From the NCBI GenBank assembly GCA_949152475.1, contig OX424561.1, positions 2,542,001-2,606,000 on the forward strand: a DNA stretch of 64,000 bases, in the 5' to 3' direction. The position numbers and the translations under genes were made by a program. Below the pieces are notes generated by a model. The model did no database searches, had not been told where the DNA came from, and saw nothing but the letters and a program-made list of their open reading frames with translations. Shown one piece after another: positions 10,681-23,676 of this stretch (its first letter is position 1; every line of letters begins with the position of its first letter). The stretch comes from Terebella lapidaria (Eukaryota > Annelida > Polychaeta > Terebellida > Terebellidae).

Positions 10681-13600
10681 GGTGTTAGGACTAATTCATT
10701 ATATTTAAAACATGTTTGCCACGGGCTCTATGACACACCGTTTGCTAGATATTGACGAAAATGAAAAATGTTGACTCAGCGAAAAAATTAGCCCAAGGGC
10801 TAAGAAAGGTTAACGTACAATATATATTTTAGATCTTAGCCTTTTGTCTGGTGACCTTAAAAACAAGGTCATTGGTCAATTCGTGAGAATATTCACCATA
10901 TATCATTTCCTATATGTTCGCAATTGATTCCAAAGCTGTAAAGTCGATAATAAGCGAGTTATTAACCATTTTGCGCTCTGACCTTGAAAATGAGGTCAAA
11001 GGCCAAATTCAATGTCACGAGGATTTACTGCATATATCATTTTCTATATGTCCACGATTGATTCCTAAGCTGTAAAGTTGATAATAAAAGAGATATTACC
11101 CATTTTGCGCTCTGACCTTGAAAATTAGGCCAAAGGTCAATTTCAAAGTCACAAGAATATTATGGATATATCATTTCCTATATGTCACAATTGATTCCTA
11201 AGCTGTAAAATCGATAATAAGCGAGATATTAGGCATTTTGTGCTATGACCTTGAAAATAAGGTCAAAGGTCAAATTTAAGGTCATCAGAATATTCAGCGT
11301 ACACCTTTTCCTATATGTCCACAATTGATTCCTAAGCTGTAAAGTCGATAATAAGCGAGATATTAGCCATTTTGTGTTCTTGACCTTGAAAATGAGGTCA
11401 GAGGTCAAATTCAAGGTCACGACAATATTCAGCTTATATCATTTCCTATATGTCCACAATTGATCCTTAAGCTGTAAAGTCGATAATAAGCGACATATTA
11501 GCCATTTTGTCATGTGACCTAGAAACTGAGGTCAAAGGTCAAATTCAAGGTCATGACAATATTCGGCATATATCATTTCCTACATGTCAACAATTGATTC
11601 TCAAGTTGTAAAGTCGACAATAAACGAAATATTAGTCATTTTATGCTCTGACCTTGAAAATCAGATCAAAGGTCAAATTCAAGGTCATGACAATATTCAG
11701 AATATAACATTTCCTATAGGTTCATAATTGATTCCCAAGCTGTAAAGTCGATAATAAGCGAGATATTAGCCATTTTGTGCTCGACCTTGAAAATGAGGTC
11801 AAAGATCAAATTCAAGGTCACGACAATATTCAGCATATATCATTTCCTATATGTCCACAATTGATCCTTAAGCTGTAAAGTCGATAATAAGCGACATATT
11901 AGCCATTTTGTCATGTGACCTAGAAACTGAGGTCAAAGGTCAAATTCAAGGTCATGACAATATTCGGCATATATCATTTCCTACATGTCAACAATTGATT
12001 CTCAAGTTGTAAAGTTGACAATAAACGAAATATTAGCCATTTTGTGCTTTGACCTTAAAAATAAGGTCGAAGGTCAAATTTAAGGTCACAAGAATATTCG
12101 GCATATGTCATTCCCTATATGTGCACAATTGATTCCTAACCTGTAAAGTCGATAATAAGTGAGATATTAGCCATTTTGTGCTCTGACCTTCAAGGTCACG
12201 AGAATATTCAGCATATATCTCTTCCTATATGTCCACAATTGATTCCTAAGCTGTGAAGTCGATATTAAGTGAGATATTAGCTATTTTTGTGCTTTGACCT
12301 CGAAAATTAGGTCAAAGGTCAAATTCAAGGTCATCAAAATATTCGGACTATATCATATCAAGGTCATCAAAATATTCAGCATTCATCATTTCCTATACGT
12401 CCACAATTTAGTCCCAAGCTGTAAAGTGGATAAGCGAGATATTAGCCATTTTGTCCTTTGACCTTGAAAATGAGGTCAAAAGTCAAATTCAAGTTCATCA
12501 AAATATTCAGACTATATCATTTCCTATAATGTTCACAATTGATTCCTAAGCTGTAAAGTCGATAATCAGCAAGCTATTAGCCATTTTGTGCTCTGACCTT
12601 CAAGGTCACGAGAATATTCAGCACATATCACTTCCTATATGTCCACAATTGATTCCTAAGCTGTAAAGTCGATATTAAGTGAGATTTTAGCTATTTTTGT
12701 GCTTTGACCTCGAAAATTAGGTCAAAGGTCAAATTCAAGGTCATCAAAATATTCGGACTATATCATATCAAGGTCATCAAAATATTCAGCATTCATCATT
12801 ACCTATACGTCCACAATTTAGTCCCAAGCTGTAAAGTGGATAAGCGAGATATTAGCCATTATGTCCTTTGACCTTGAAAATGAGGTCAAAAGTCAAATTC
12901 AAGGTCATCAGAATATTCAGACTATATCATTTCCTATAATGTTCACAATTGATTCCTGAGCTGTAAAGTCGATAATCAGCAAGCTATTAGCCATTTTGTG
13001 CTCTGACCTTCAAGGTCACGAGAATATTCAGCATATATCACTTCCTATATGTCCACAATTGATTCCTAAGCTGTAAAGTCGATATTAAGTGAGATATTAG
13101 CTATTTTTGTGCTTTGACCTTGAAGATTAGGTCAAAGGTCAAATTCAAGGTCATCAAAATATTCGGACTATATCATATCCTATATGTGCACAATAATTTT
13201 CTAAGCTTTGAAGTCGATAATAAGCGACATATTAGCCATTTTGTGCTTAGACCTTGAAAATGAGGTCAAAGGTCAAATTCAAGGTCATCAAAATATTCGG
13301 ACTATATCATTCCCTATATGTGCACAATTGATTCCTAAGCTGTAAAGTCGACAATAAGCGAGATATTAGCCATTTTGTGCTCTGACCTTGAAAATCAGAT
13401 CAAAGGTCAAATTCAAGGTCATGACAATATTCAGAATATAACATTTCCTATAGGTTCACAATTGATTCCTAAACTGTAAAGTTGATAATAAGCGAGATAT
13501 TAGCCATTTTGTGCTCGACCTTGAGAATGAGGTCAAAGATCAAATTCAAGGTCACGACAATATTCAGCATATATCATTTCCTATATGTCCACAATTGATC

Positions 13601-16392
13601 CTTAAGCTGTAAAGTCGATAATAAGCGACATATTAGCCATTTTGTCATGTGACCTAGAAACTGAGGTCAAAGGTCAAATTCAAGGTCATGACAATATTCG
13701 GCATATATCATTTCCTACATGTCAACAATTGATTCTCAAGTTGTAAAGTTGACAATAAACGAAATATTAGCCATTTTGTGCTTTGACCTTAAAAATAAGG
13801 TCGAAGGTCAAATTTAAGGTCAAATTCAAGGTCATGACAATATTCGGCATATATCATTTCCTACATGTCAACAATTGATTCTCAAGTTGTAAAGTCGACA
13901 ATAAACGAAATATTAGTCATTTTATGCTCTGACCTTGAAAATCAGATCAAAGGTCAAATTCAAGGTCATGACAATATTCAGAATATAACATTTCCTATAG
14001 GTTCATAATTGATTCCCAAGCTGTAAAGTCGATAATAAGCGAGATATTAGCCATTTTGTGCTCGACCTTGAGAATGAGGTCAAAGATCAAATTCAAGGTC
14101 ACGACAATATTCAGCATATATCATTTCCTATATGTCCACAATTGATCCTTAAGCTGTAAAGTCGATAATAAGCGACATATTAGCCATTTTGTCATGTGAC
14201 CTAGAAACTGAGGTCAAAGGTCAAATTCAAGGTCATGACAATATTCGGCATATATCATTTCCTACATGTCAACAATTGATTCTCAAGTTGTAAAGTTGAC
14301 AATAAACGAAATATTAGCCATTTTGTGCTTTGACCTTAAAAATAAGGTCGAAGGTCAAATTTAAGGTCACAAGAATATTCGGCATATGTCATTCCCTATA
14401 TGTGCACAATTGATTCCTAACCTGTAAAGTCGATAATAAGTGAGATATTAGCCATTTTGTGCTCTGACCTTCAAGGTCACGAGAATATTCAGCATATATC
14501 TCTTCCTATATGTCCACAATTGATTCCTAAGCTGTGAAGTCGATATTAAGTGAGATATTAGCTATTTTTGTGCTTTGACCTCGAAAATTAGGTCAAAGGT
14601 CAAATTCAAGGTCATCAAAATATTCGGACTATATCATATCAAGGTCATCAAAATATTCAGCATTCATCATTTCCTATACGTCCACAATTTAGTCCCAAGC
14701 TGTAAAGTGGATAAGCGAGATATTAGCCATTTTGTCCTTTGACCTTGAAAATGAGGTCAAAAGTCAAATTCAAGTTCATCAAAATATTCAGACTATATCA
14801 TTTCCTATAATGTTCACAATTGATTCCTAAGCTGTAAAGTCGATAATCAGCAAGCTATTAGCCATTTTGTGCTCTGACCTTCAAGGTCACGAGAATATTC
14901 AGCACATATCACTTCCTATATGTCCACAATTGATTCCTAAGCTGTAAAGTCGATATTAAGTGAGATTTTAGCTATTTTTGTGCTTTGACCTCGAAAATTA
15001 GGTCAAAGGTCAAATTCAAGGTCATCAAAATATTCGGACTATATCATATCAAGGTCATCAAAATATTCAGCATTCATCATTACCTATACGTCCACAATTT
15101 AGTCCCAAGCTGTAAAGTGGATAAGCGAGATATTAGCCATTATGTCCTTTGACCTTGAAAATGAGGTCAAAAGTCAAATTCAAGGTCATCAGAATATTCA
15201 GACTATATCATTTCCTATAATGTTCACAATTGATTCCTGAGCTGTAAAGTCGATAATCAGCAAGCTATTAGCCATTTTGTGCTCTGACCTTCAAGGTCAC
15301 GAGAATATTCAGCATATATCACTTCCTATATGTCCACAATTGATTCCTAAGCTGTAAAGTCGATATTAAGTGAGATATTAGCTATTTTTGTGCTTTGACC
15401 TTGAAGATTAGGTCAAAGGTCAAATTCAAGGTCATCAAAATATTCGGACTATATCATATCCTATATGTGCACAATAATTTTCTAAGCTTTGAAGTCGATA
15501 ATAAGCGACATATTAGCCATTTTGTGCTTAGACCTTGAAAATGAGGTCAAAGGTCAAATTCAAGGTCATCAAAATATTCGGACTATATCATTCCCTATAT
15601 GTGCACAATTGATTCCTAAGCTGTAAAGTCGACAATAAGCGAGATATTAGCCATTTTGTGCTCTGACCTTGAAAATCAGATCAAAGGTCAAATTCAAGGT
15701 CATGACAATATTCAGAATATAACATTTCCTATAGGTTCACAATTGATTCCTAAACTGTAAAGTTGATAATAAGCGAGATATTAGCCATTTTGTGCTCTTG
15801 ACCTTGAAAATGAGGTCAGAGGTGAAATTCAAGGTCACGAGAATATTCAGCATATATCATTTCCTATATGTCCACAATTGATTCCTAAGCAGTAAAATCG
15901 AATAATAAGTGAGATATTAGCCATTTTGTCCTGTGACCTTGAAAATGAGGTCAAAGGTCAAATTCAAGGTCACGACAATAATCTGCATATATCATTTCCT
16001 ATATGTTCATAACTGATTCCTAAGCTGTAAAGTCGATAAGAAGCGAGATATTAGCCATTTTGTCCTGTGACCTTGAAAATGAGGTCAAAGGTCAAATTCA
16101 AGGTCATCAGAATATTCAGCATATATCATTTCCTATATGTCCACAATTGATTCCTAAGCTGTAAAGTTGATAATAAGCGAGATATAAGCCATTTTGTGCT
16201 CTGACCTTGAAAATGGAGGAAAATGAGGCCACTTTCCTTGAAATTTTTTTAGGTATTTTTGTGCAAAATTTCAGAAAGATTTGATCATATACTTTAAAGA
16301 TAAAAATGTGAACGGACGACGGACGGACGGACGGACGACGGACGACGGGCGCCATGCCAATAGGTTATCGAACCATAGGTCCGGTAACCTAA
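10681..16392 (+). mobile_element. GH1 copy B with expanded core (preceded by R147 remnant 10681-10787)
   Basis: 5' hairpin at 10788-10803 and 3' hairpin at 16363-16389, about 5.6 kb apart, making this the longest GH1 copy. The core (about 40 monomers) is expanded by a large internal duplication (see 11539-15790). The usual right region is largely missing: the core passes at about 16210 almost directly into the terminal segment TTTTTAGGTATTTTTGTGC, microsatellite and hairpin. Its flanks are the two sides of an R147 A-run, as for copy A. Confidence 0.85.
11539..15790 (+). repeat. Higher-order duplication of about 2.28 kb within GH1 core
   Basis: 11539-13509 and 13820-15790 are nearly identical at an offset of 2,281 bp, about 17 monomers of 134 bp. 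They share private variants such as GTCATTTTATGCTCTGACC and GGATAAGCGAGATATTAGCC at the same register. The join is at about 13820, where AAATTTAAGGTC runs into AAATTCAAGGTC. The first part also matches copy A at 7280-8800. Confidence 0.8.
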
Positions 16393-16898
16393 AAAAATTC
16401 GGGTCAAGGTCAAAGTTCATCCATCATACCCCCCACCCCCAGGCATGTCCATGTCCGTCCGTTTCGCTCTATGACGCACCGTTTCTGAGATATCGACGAA
16501 AACGAAAAAAGCCGACTTGGCAAAAAAATTTCGGGTCAAGGTCAAATTTCATCCATAATACATTTAAGACATGTTTGTTCAGGGCGAAGAGTCCGAAAAT
16601 AACTTCAGTTTCGCTCTGCGACGCACCGTTTCCGAGATATCGAAGAAAACGAAAAATGCCGACTCGGCAAAAAAATTTCGGGTCAAAGTCAAAGTTCATC
16701 CATAATACCCCTTAGTCATGTTTGGCTAGGACAACGAGTCCGAAAATAATTTTTTTAGGTATTTTTGTGCAAAATTTCAGAAAGATTTGATCATATACTT
16801 TAAAGATAAAAATGTGAACGGACGACGGACGGACGGACGGACGACGGACGACGGACGCCATGCCAATAGGTTATCGGACCATAGGTCCGGTAACCTAA
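16393..16898 (+). repeat. R147 repeats plus a 5'-truncated GH1 3' end
   Basis: 16393-16740 holds between two and three R147 units (TTTCGGGTCAAGGTC, GTTTCGCTCTGCGACGC, GCCGACTCGGCAAAAAAA). At 16741 it passes into GH1 terminal sequence (TTTTTTTAGGTATTTTTGTG), microsatellite and 3' hairpin 16869-16895, with no core or 5' end. Confidence 0.75.
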
Positions 16899-16901
16899 AA
16901 A

Positions 16902-18934
16902 ATTAGGCCAAGGGCCAAAGATAGGTTAACGGACAATGTTTGATATTTTAGGTGTTAGCCAGGTCACTGGTTGAATTCAAGGTCAAGAGAATATTCAGCA
17001 TATATAACATTAAGCATATATCATGTCCACAGTTGATTGCTAAGCTGTAAGTTCAATAATCAGAGAGATATTAGCAATTTTATGCTGTAGCCTTGAAAAT
17101 GAAGGGGTAAAGGTCAAATTCAAGGTCATCAAAATATTCAGTGTATATCATTTTCTATATCATGTACATGTATATCATGTCCACAATTGATTCCCAAGCC
17201 ATACAGTCAATAGAGGAGCAAAATATGAGCCAGTTTGTCCTTGGACCTTGGAAATGAGGTCAGAGGTCAAATTCAAGGTCACGAGAATATTCAGCATATA
17301 TCATTTCCTATATGTCCACAATTGATTCCTAAGCTGTAAAATCGATAATAAGTGAGATATTAGCCATTTTGTCCTGTGACCTTGAAAATGAGGTCAAAGG
17401 TCAAATTCAAGGTCATGACAATAATCTGCATATATCATTTCCTATATGTTCATAATTGATTGCTAAGCTGTAAAGTCGATAATAAGCGAGATATAAGCCA
17501 TTTTGTGCTCTGACCTTGAAACTGAGGTCAGAGGTCAAATTCAAGGTCACGAGAATATTCAGAATATATCATTTCCTATATGTCCACAATTGATTCCTAA
17601 GCTGTAGAGTCGATAATAAGCGAGATACAAGCCATTTTGTGCTCTGACCTTGAAAGTGAGGTCAGAGGTCAAATTCAAGGTCACGAGAATATTCAGCATA
17701 TATCATTTCCTATAGGTCCACAATTGATTCCTAGTCTCTAATCTCAATATCAAGTGAGATATTAGGCATAATGTGTCCCATTATAAAGCATAGGAGAATT
17801 TAACATGGAAAAGTCCCATTTGAGCCGAGTTTGGGCCAAAATGGCCCACTTCGAGCGATTCAAGCGCAACGAAATTTATAGACATCATAGGAGTACATAT
17901 GAGGAGTGTTATTTATCAAAAAGAAAAAAAGTTACTGAACAGATTTTGAGAAAATGGCCGCCAAAGTCCAAAATCAGGCATTTTTCGTCGAAAACGGCCG
18001 CCATTTTGAAAAAATGCGAAAATCAAAAAACTAAAAAATACACACGTGCCCTCGTTAATCCTCACTAGTTTTGCGAGCGTCAGCTGGCTAAAACTGGCTG
18101 AAGCTAGTTGACTGGAGCCGACCACAATAAACCCGCCTCAAAATTTTACCTAACTCGTTTACGCTCGCGTAAACCCGTTTGCAATTATGTCCGCGCGTTT
18201 TTGCTAGCCAACATTTTCAAAGCTCGTTTTCGCTAGCATGAAATCTGTCGGCGAGCGTAAGTGCGCCGAAGCCAGTTTGCAAAACCACGTCTTCATGATT
18301 CAGTCTTTTGACCATCGATAAATAGGATTCTTCATTCTGTTTTAGTCGTATTAGTTTCAACTTTTTTTATTGAGAAAACTTCTTGTGACCAGTCAGTCCA
18401 TGACATCAAGCAAACTCGAAACCGGAAGTGACGTATTTCACAGCCTAATTGAAGGTCAAGGCCATTTATATGCGCATAAAACAGACTGGTGTCTTGCGGG
18501 AAATTCAGAGCCCAAATGCTTTTCTTCGAGTCAAACGCGCTTACAAATGTGTCACTTCATAAAAACGGGCCGAAGAGAGTTTTGAAATTACTGGCGAGTT
18601 TAAGCTCGCTGGCCTGTGAGTCCGCGGGTTTGTGCGCGTTATGACTTCGCCAAGAAATATCTAGCGAGCGGGAGCGCGCCGACTCCATTGTCAGCCAGCT
18701 TTTGCTAGCCGACGAAAAAACGCAAAATTGATTAGCGAGCCGGCTGGTGAGGATTAACGAGAGCACGTGTGTACCTCCTTCTTGAATTATTTTTAAGTAT
18801 TTTTGTGCAAAATTTCAGAAAAATTCGCCTGTAAACAAAAAAGATAAAAATGTGGACGACGACGACGACGGACGACGGACGACGGACGCAACGCCATGCC
18901 AATAGGTTATCGGACCATAGGTCTGGTAACCTAA
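16902..18934 (+). mobile_element. GH1 copy C (complete, carries a MITE)
   Basis: The 5' hairpin variant TTAGGCC-AA-GGGCCAA starts at 16903, followed by AGGTTAACGGACAAT. About six core monomers span 16960-17740, and the right region 17760-18038 carries an open frame (17805-18068) like those in other copies. A 731-bp MITE interrupts it at 18039. The end segment resumes at 18774, with microsatellite about 18854-18886 and hairpin 18905-18931. Confidence 0.85.
18041..18771. mobile_element. MITE with TA target duplication inside GH1 copy C
   Basis: The ends CACACGTGCCCTCGTTAATC and GATTAACGAGAGCACGTGTG are inverted repeats of about 28 bp, flanked by TA at 18039-18040 and 18772-18773. The uninterrupted site AAAAATACCTCC is seen in sister GH1 copies at about 33960 and 35413, which proves the insertion. 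The interior has many GCGAGC/GCTAGC-type words and no transposase. A TA target suggests mobilisation by a Tc1/mariner-like enzyme. Confidence 0.9.
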
Positions 18935-20388
18935 AAATTCGGGTCAAGGTCAAAGTTCATCCATCATACCCCCCACCCCCAGGCATGTCCATGTCCGTCC
19001 GTTTCGCTCTATGACGCACCGTTTCTGAGATATCGACGAAAACGAAAAATGCCGACTTGGCAAAAAAATTTCGGGTCAAGGTCAAATTTCATCCATAATA
19101 CATTTAAGACATGTTTGTTCAGGGCGAAGAGTCCGAAAATAACTTCAGTTTCGCTCTGCGACGCACCGTTTCCGAGATATCGAAGAAAACGAAAAATGCC
19201 GACTCGGCAAAAAAATTTCGGGTCAAAGTTCATCCATAATACTTCTTAGTCATGTTTGGCTAGGACAACGAGTCCGAAAATAACGTCCGTTGCGCTCTAC
19301 GACTCACCGTTTCCGAGATATCGCCGAAAAAAAAAAATGCCGACTCGGCAAAAAAATTTCGGGTCAAGGACAAAGTTCATCCATAATACCCCTTAAACAT
19401 GTTTGTCTAGGACAACAAGTCTGAAAATAACGTCCGTTTCGCTCTACGACTCACCGTTTCCGAGATATCGAAGAAACGAAAAAATGCCGACTCGGCAAAA
19501 AAAATTCGGATCAAGGACAAAGTTCATCCATCATACCCACAGACATGTTTGTCTAGGGCAACGAGTCAGGAAGCCTCAAGGATGAGTCAGCAAAAAGTTA
19601 TTTCGACCTCTAGGTCAAAGGTCGTTTGACGGATCAATCCCAAAATCGATAGGGTTCTTCCTTGGTGGTATATACACCTCCATGCAAAGTTCTGCAACTA
19701 TTGCCTGAATATTTTTCGAGTTATCGTCCGGAAACCAAGTCTCATAATCGGCCTTGATTTCATCCTCACGGACCTCACGGACCTCGGAGTCGAATAAAAA
19801 AAAATACCACATAGACATGTTTGTGTAGGAGGGCGACGAGTCCGAAAATAACGTCCGTTTCACTCTACGACGCACCGTTTCCAAGATATGCAGGAAACCT
19901 CAAGGATGACTGGGCGAAAACTATTCCGACCTCTAGGTCAAAGGTCGTTTGACGGATTGATCCCAAAATCAATAGGGTTCTTCTCTGTTGATATATGAAC
20001 CTCCATGAAAAGTTCTGCAGCCATTGCCTACATACTTTTTGAGTTATCGTGCGGAAACAAAGTCCAAAAAACAACATTGATTTCATCCTCACGGACCTCA
20101 CGGACCTCAGAGCCGGCTCAAAAAGAATAGGGCTCTTCCACATATCATTTCTGACTAGTGGTGAAAATTTGATAAGGATCCATCAAGGCAATCTAAAGTT
20201 ATCGTCCGGAAACCAAAACGGCGGAAGAAAAAAAAAATAAAAAATTCTGCTAAAACCATAAAGGCTGCCTTAATGAAAACCTCAAAACTGTCTGAACAGT
20301 TTTTGAGAAAATGGCCGCCAAATTCAGAAATTGGTCGTTTTTCTTCGAAAATGGCCGCCATTTTGAAGAAAACGCTAAAATCAAAAAA
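18935..20388 (+). repeat. Unit S1: R147 array followed by two ~320-bp modules
   Basis: R147 units occupy 18935-19585 with spacings of 147, 141 and 147 bp between equivalent TCGCTCT positions. Then come two ~320-bp modules (CTAGGTCAAAGGTCGTTTG at about 19610 and 19933), each with TGATCCCAAAATC/GATAGGGTTCTTCC-like sequence and GAGTTATCGTSCGGAAAC. The unit ends in a GH1-like right region (AAAATGGCCGCCAAATTC) broken at 20388 by copy D. It resumes at 21796 and again at 27526. Confidence 0.75.
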
Positions 20389-21798
20389 TTAGGCCAAGGG
20401 CCAATGTTCAATATTTTAGGTATTAGCCAGGTCACTGGTTGAATTCAAGGTCAGGAGAATATTCAGCATATATAACATTAAGCATATATCATGTCCACAG
20501 TTGATTGCTAAGCTGTAAGTTCAATAATCAGAGAGATATTAGCAATTTTATGCTGTAGCCTTGAAAATGAAGGGGCAAAGGTCAAATTCAAGGTCATCAA
20601 AATATTCAGTGTATATCATTTTCTATATCATGTATATCATGTCCACAATTGATTCCCAAGCCATACAGTCAATAGAGGAGCAAGATATGAGCCAGTTTGT
20701 CCTTGGACCTTGAAAATGAGGTCAGAGGTCAAACTCAAGGTCACGAGAATATTCAGCATATATCATATCCTATATGTCCACAATTGATTCCTAAGCTGTA
20801 AAATCGATAATAAGTGAGATATTAGCCATTTTGTCCTGTGACCTTGAAAATGAGGTCAAAGGTCAAATTCAAGGTCATGACAATAATCTGCATATATCAT
20901 TTCCTATATGTTCATAATTGATTGCTAAGCTGTAAAGTCGATAACAAGCGAGATATTAGCCATTTTGTCCTGTGACCTTGAAAATGAGGTCGAAGGTCAA
21001 ATTCAAGGTCATCAGAATATTCAGCATATATCATTTCCTATATGTCCACAATTGATTCCTAAGCTGTAGAGTCGATAATAAACGAGATATAAGCCATTTT
21101 GTGCTCTGACCTTGAAACTGAGGTCAGAGGTCAAATTCAAGGTCACGAGAATATTCAGAATATATCATTTCCTATATGTCCACAATTGATTCCTAAGCTG
21201 TAGAGTCGATAATAAGCGAGATATAAGCCATTTTGTGCTCTGACCTTGAAAGTGAGGTCAGAGGTCAAATTCAAGGTCACGAGAATATTCAGCATATATC
21301 ATTTCCTATAGGTCCACAATTCACTCCTAGTCTCTAATCTTAATATCAAGTGAGATATTAGGCATAATGTGTCCCATTATAAAGCATAGGAGAATTTAAC
21401 ATGGGAAAGTCCCATTTGAGCCGAGTTTGGGCCAAAATGGCCCACTTCGAGCGATTCAAGCGCAACGAAATTTATAGACATCATAGGAGTACATATGAGG
21501 AGTGTTATTTATCAAAAAGAAAAAAAGTTACTGAACAGATTTTGATAAAATGGCCGCCAAAGTCCAAAATCAGGCATTTTTCGTCGAAAACGGCCGCCAT
21601 TTTGAAAAAAATGCGAAAATCAAAAAAAAAAAAAATACCTCATTCTTGAATTATTTTTAAGTATTTTTGTGCAAAATTTCAGAAAAATTCGCCTGTAAAC
21701 AAAAAAGATAAAAATGTGGACGACGACGACGGACTACGACGGACGACGGACGCAACGCCATGCCAATAGGTTATCGGACCATAGGTCCGGTAACCTAA
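20389..21798 (+). mobile_element. GH1 copy D, nested in S1
   Basis: The 5' end TTAGGCCAAGGGCCAA lacks the usual AGATAGGTTACCGGACA segment. The core (about seven monomers) spans 20430-21320 and the right region 21330-21650. The 3' hairpin is 21769-21795. The flanks AAAATCAAAAAA and GCTAAAAAATATCCCC are contiguous in the sister unit at about 29200, so D was inserted into that A-run. Confidence 0.85.
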
Positions 21799-21888
21799 AA
21801 GCTAAAAAATATCCCCTTTTGGGATTATTTTTAGGCATTTTTGTGCAAAATTTCAGAAAGATTCACTTGTAAACTTTAAAGATAAAAA
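21799..21888 (+). repeat. S1 continuation between two nested GH1 copies
   Basis: The short piece GCTAAAAAATATCCCC ... ACTTTAAAGATAAAAA belongs to the 3' segment of unit S1. It is cut at GATAAAAA by copy E and continues at 27526 with AAAATGTGAACGGACGACG. Confidence 0.75.
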
Positions 21889-23676
21889 TTAGCCCAAGGG
21901 CTAAGAAAGGTTACCGGACAATGTTTTACATTTTATATATTAGCCATTTTGTCCCGAGACCTTGAAAACAAGGTAAAATTCAAGGTCACAAGAATATTCA
22001 GAATATATCATTTCATGTCCACAATTGATTCCTAAGCTGCAAAATCGACAATGAGCAAGATATTAACCATTTTGTGTTATGACCTTGGAGATGAGATCAA
22101 ATTCAAGGTCATGAGAATATTCAGCATATATCATTTCCTATATGTGCTCAATTGATTGCAAAGCTGTAAGTTCAATAATAAACGAGATATTAACCATTTT
22201 GTGCTTTGACCTTGAAAATGAGGTCAAATGTCAAATTCAAGGTCATGACAATATTCAGCATTTATCGTTTACTATTTGTTCACAATTGCTTCCTTAACTG
22301 TAAAAATGATAATAAGCGAGATATTAGCCATTTTATGCTCTGACCTTGAAAATGAGGTCGAAGGTCAAGTTCAAGGTCATGACAAGATTCAGTATATATA
22401 TCTTTTCCTACATGTGCACAATTGATTCTAAGCTGCAAAGTCGACAATAAGCGAGATATTAGCCTTTTAATGCTCTGACCTTGAAAATGAGATCAAAGGT
22501 CAAGATCAAGGTCATGACAATCTTCAGCATATATCACTTCCTACATCACTTCCTACATTGATTTGTAGGCTGTAAAGTCGATGATAAGTGAGATTTTAGC
22601 CATTTTTTCCTATGACCTTGAAGATGGAGAACAAGGTCAAATTCAAAGTCATCAGAATATTCGGCGTATATAATTTCCTATACATCCACAACTGATTTTC
22701 TAACCCGTGAAGTCGATAATAAGCGAGATATTAGCCATTTTGTGCTCTTGACTTTGAAAATTAGGTCAGAGGTCAAATTCAAGGTCACGGGAATATTCGG
22801 CATATATCATTTCCTATATGTCCACAATTGATCCCTAAGCTGTAAAATCGATAATAAGTGAGATATTAGCCATTATGTCCTGTGACCTTGAAAAAGAGGT
22901 CAAAGGTCAAATTCAAGGTCACGTGCATATTCAGCATATATCACTTCCTACATGTCCACAATTGATCCCTAAGCTGTAAAATCGATAATAAGTGAGATAT
23001 TAGCCATCTTGTCCCGTGACCTTGAAAATGAGGTCAAAGGTCAAATTCAAGGTCATGACAATAATCTGCATATATCATTTCCTATATGATCATATTGATT
23101 CCTAAGCTGTAAAGACGATAAAAAGTGAGATATTAGCCATTTTGTGCTGTGACCTTGAAAATGAGGTCAAAGGTCAATTCAAGGTTATCAGAATATTCGG
23201 TATATATCATTTCCTATATGTCCACAATTGATTTCTAAGCTGTAAAGTCGATAATAAGCGAGATATTAGCCATTTTGTTCTTTGACCTTGAAACTGAGGT
23301 CAGAGGTCAAATTCAAGGTCCCGAGAATATTCAGCATATATCATTTCCTATATGTCCACAATTGATTCCTAGTCTCTAATCTCAATATTAAGTGAGATAT
23401 AAGGCATAATGTGTCCCATTATAAAGCATAGGAAAATTTAACATGGGAAAGTCCCATTTGGGCCAAGTTTGGCCCAAAATGGCCCACTTCGAGCGATTCA
23501 AGCGCAACGAAACTTATACACATCACAGGAGTACATATGAGGAGTGTTGTGTATCAAAACGAAAAAAAGTTACTGAACAGTTTTTGAGAAAATGGCCGCC
23601 AAAGTCCAAAATCAGGCATTTTTCATCGAAAACGGCCGCCATTTTGAAAAAAATGCGAAAATCGAAAAACTAAAAA

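Noticed and set aside
18041-18771. Protein-coding capacity of the MITE (frames at 18370-18585 and 18557-18766)
   Set aside because: Short frames on both strands without transposase motifs; the element is non-autonomous.
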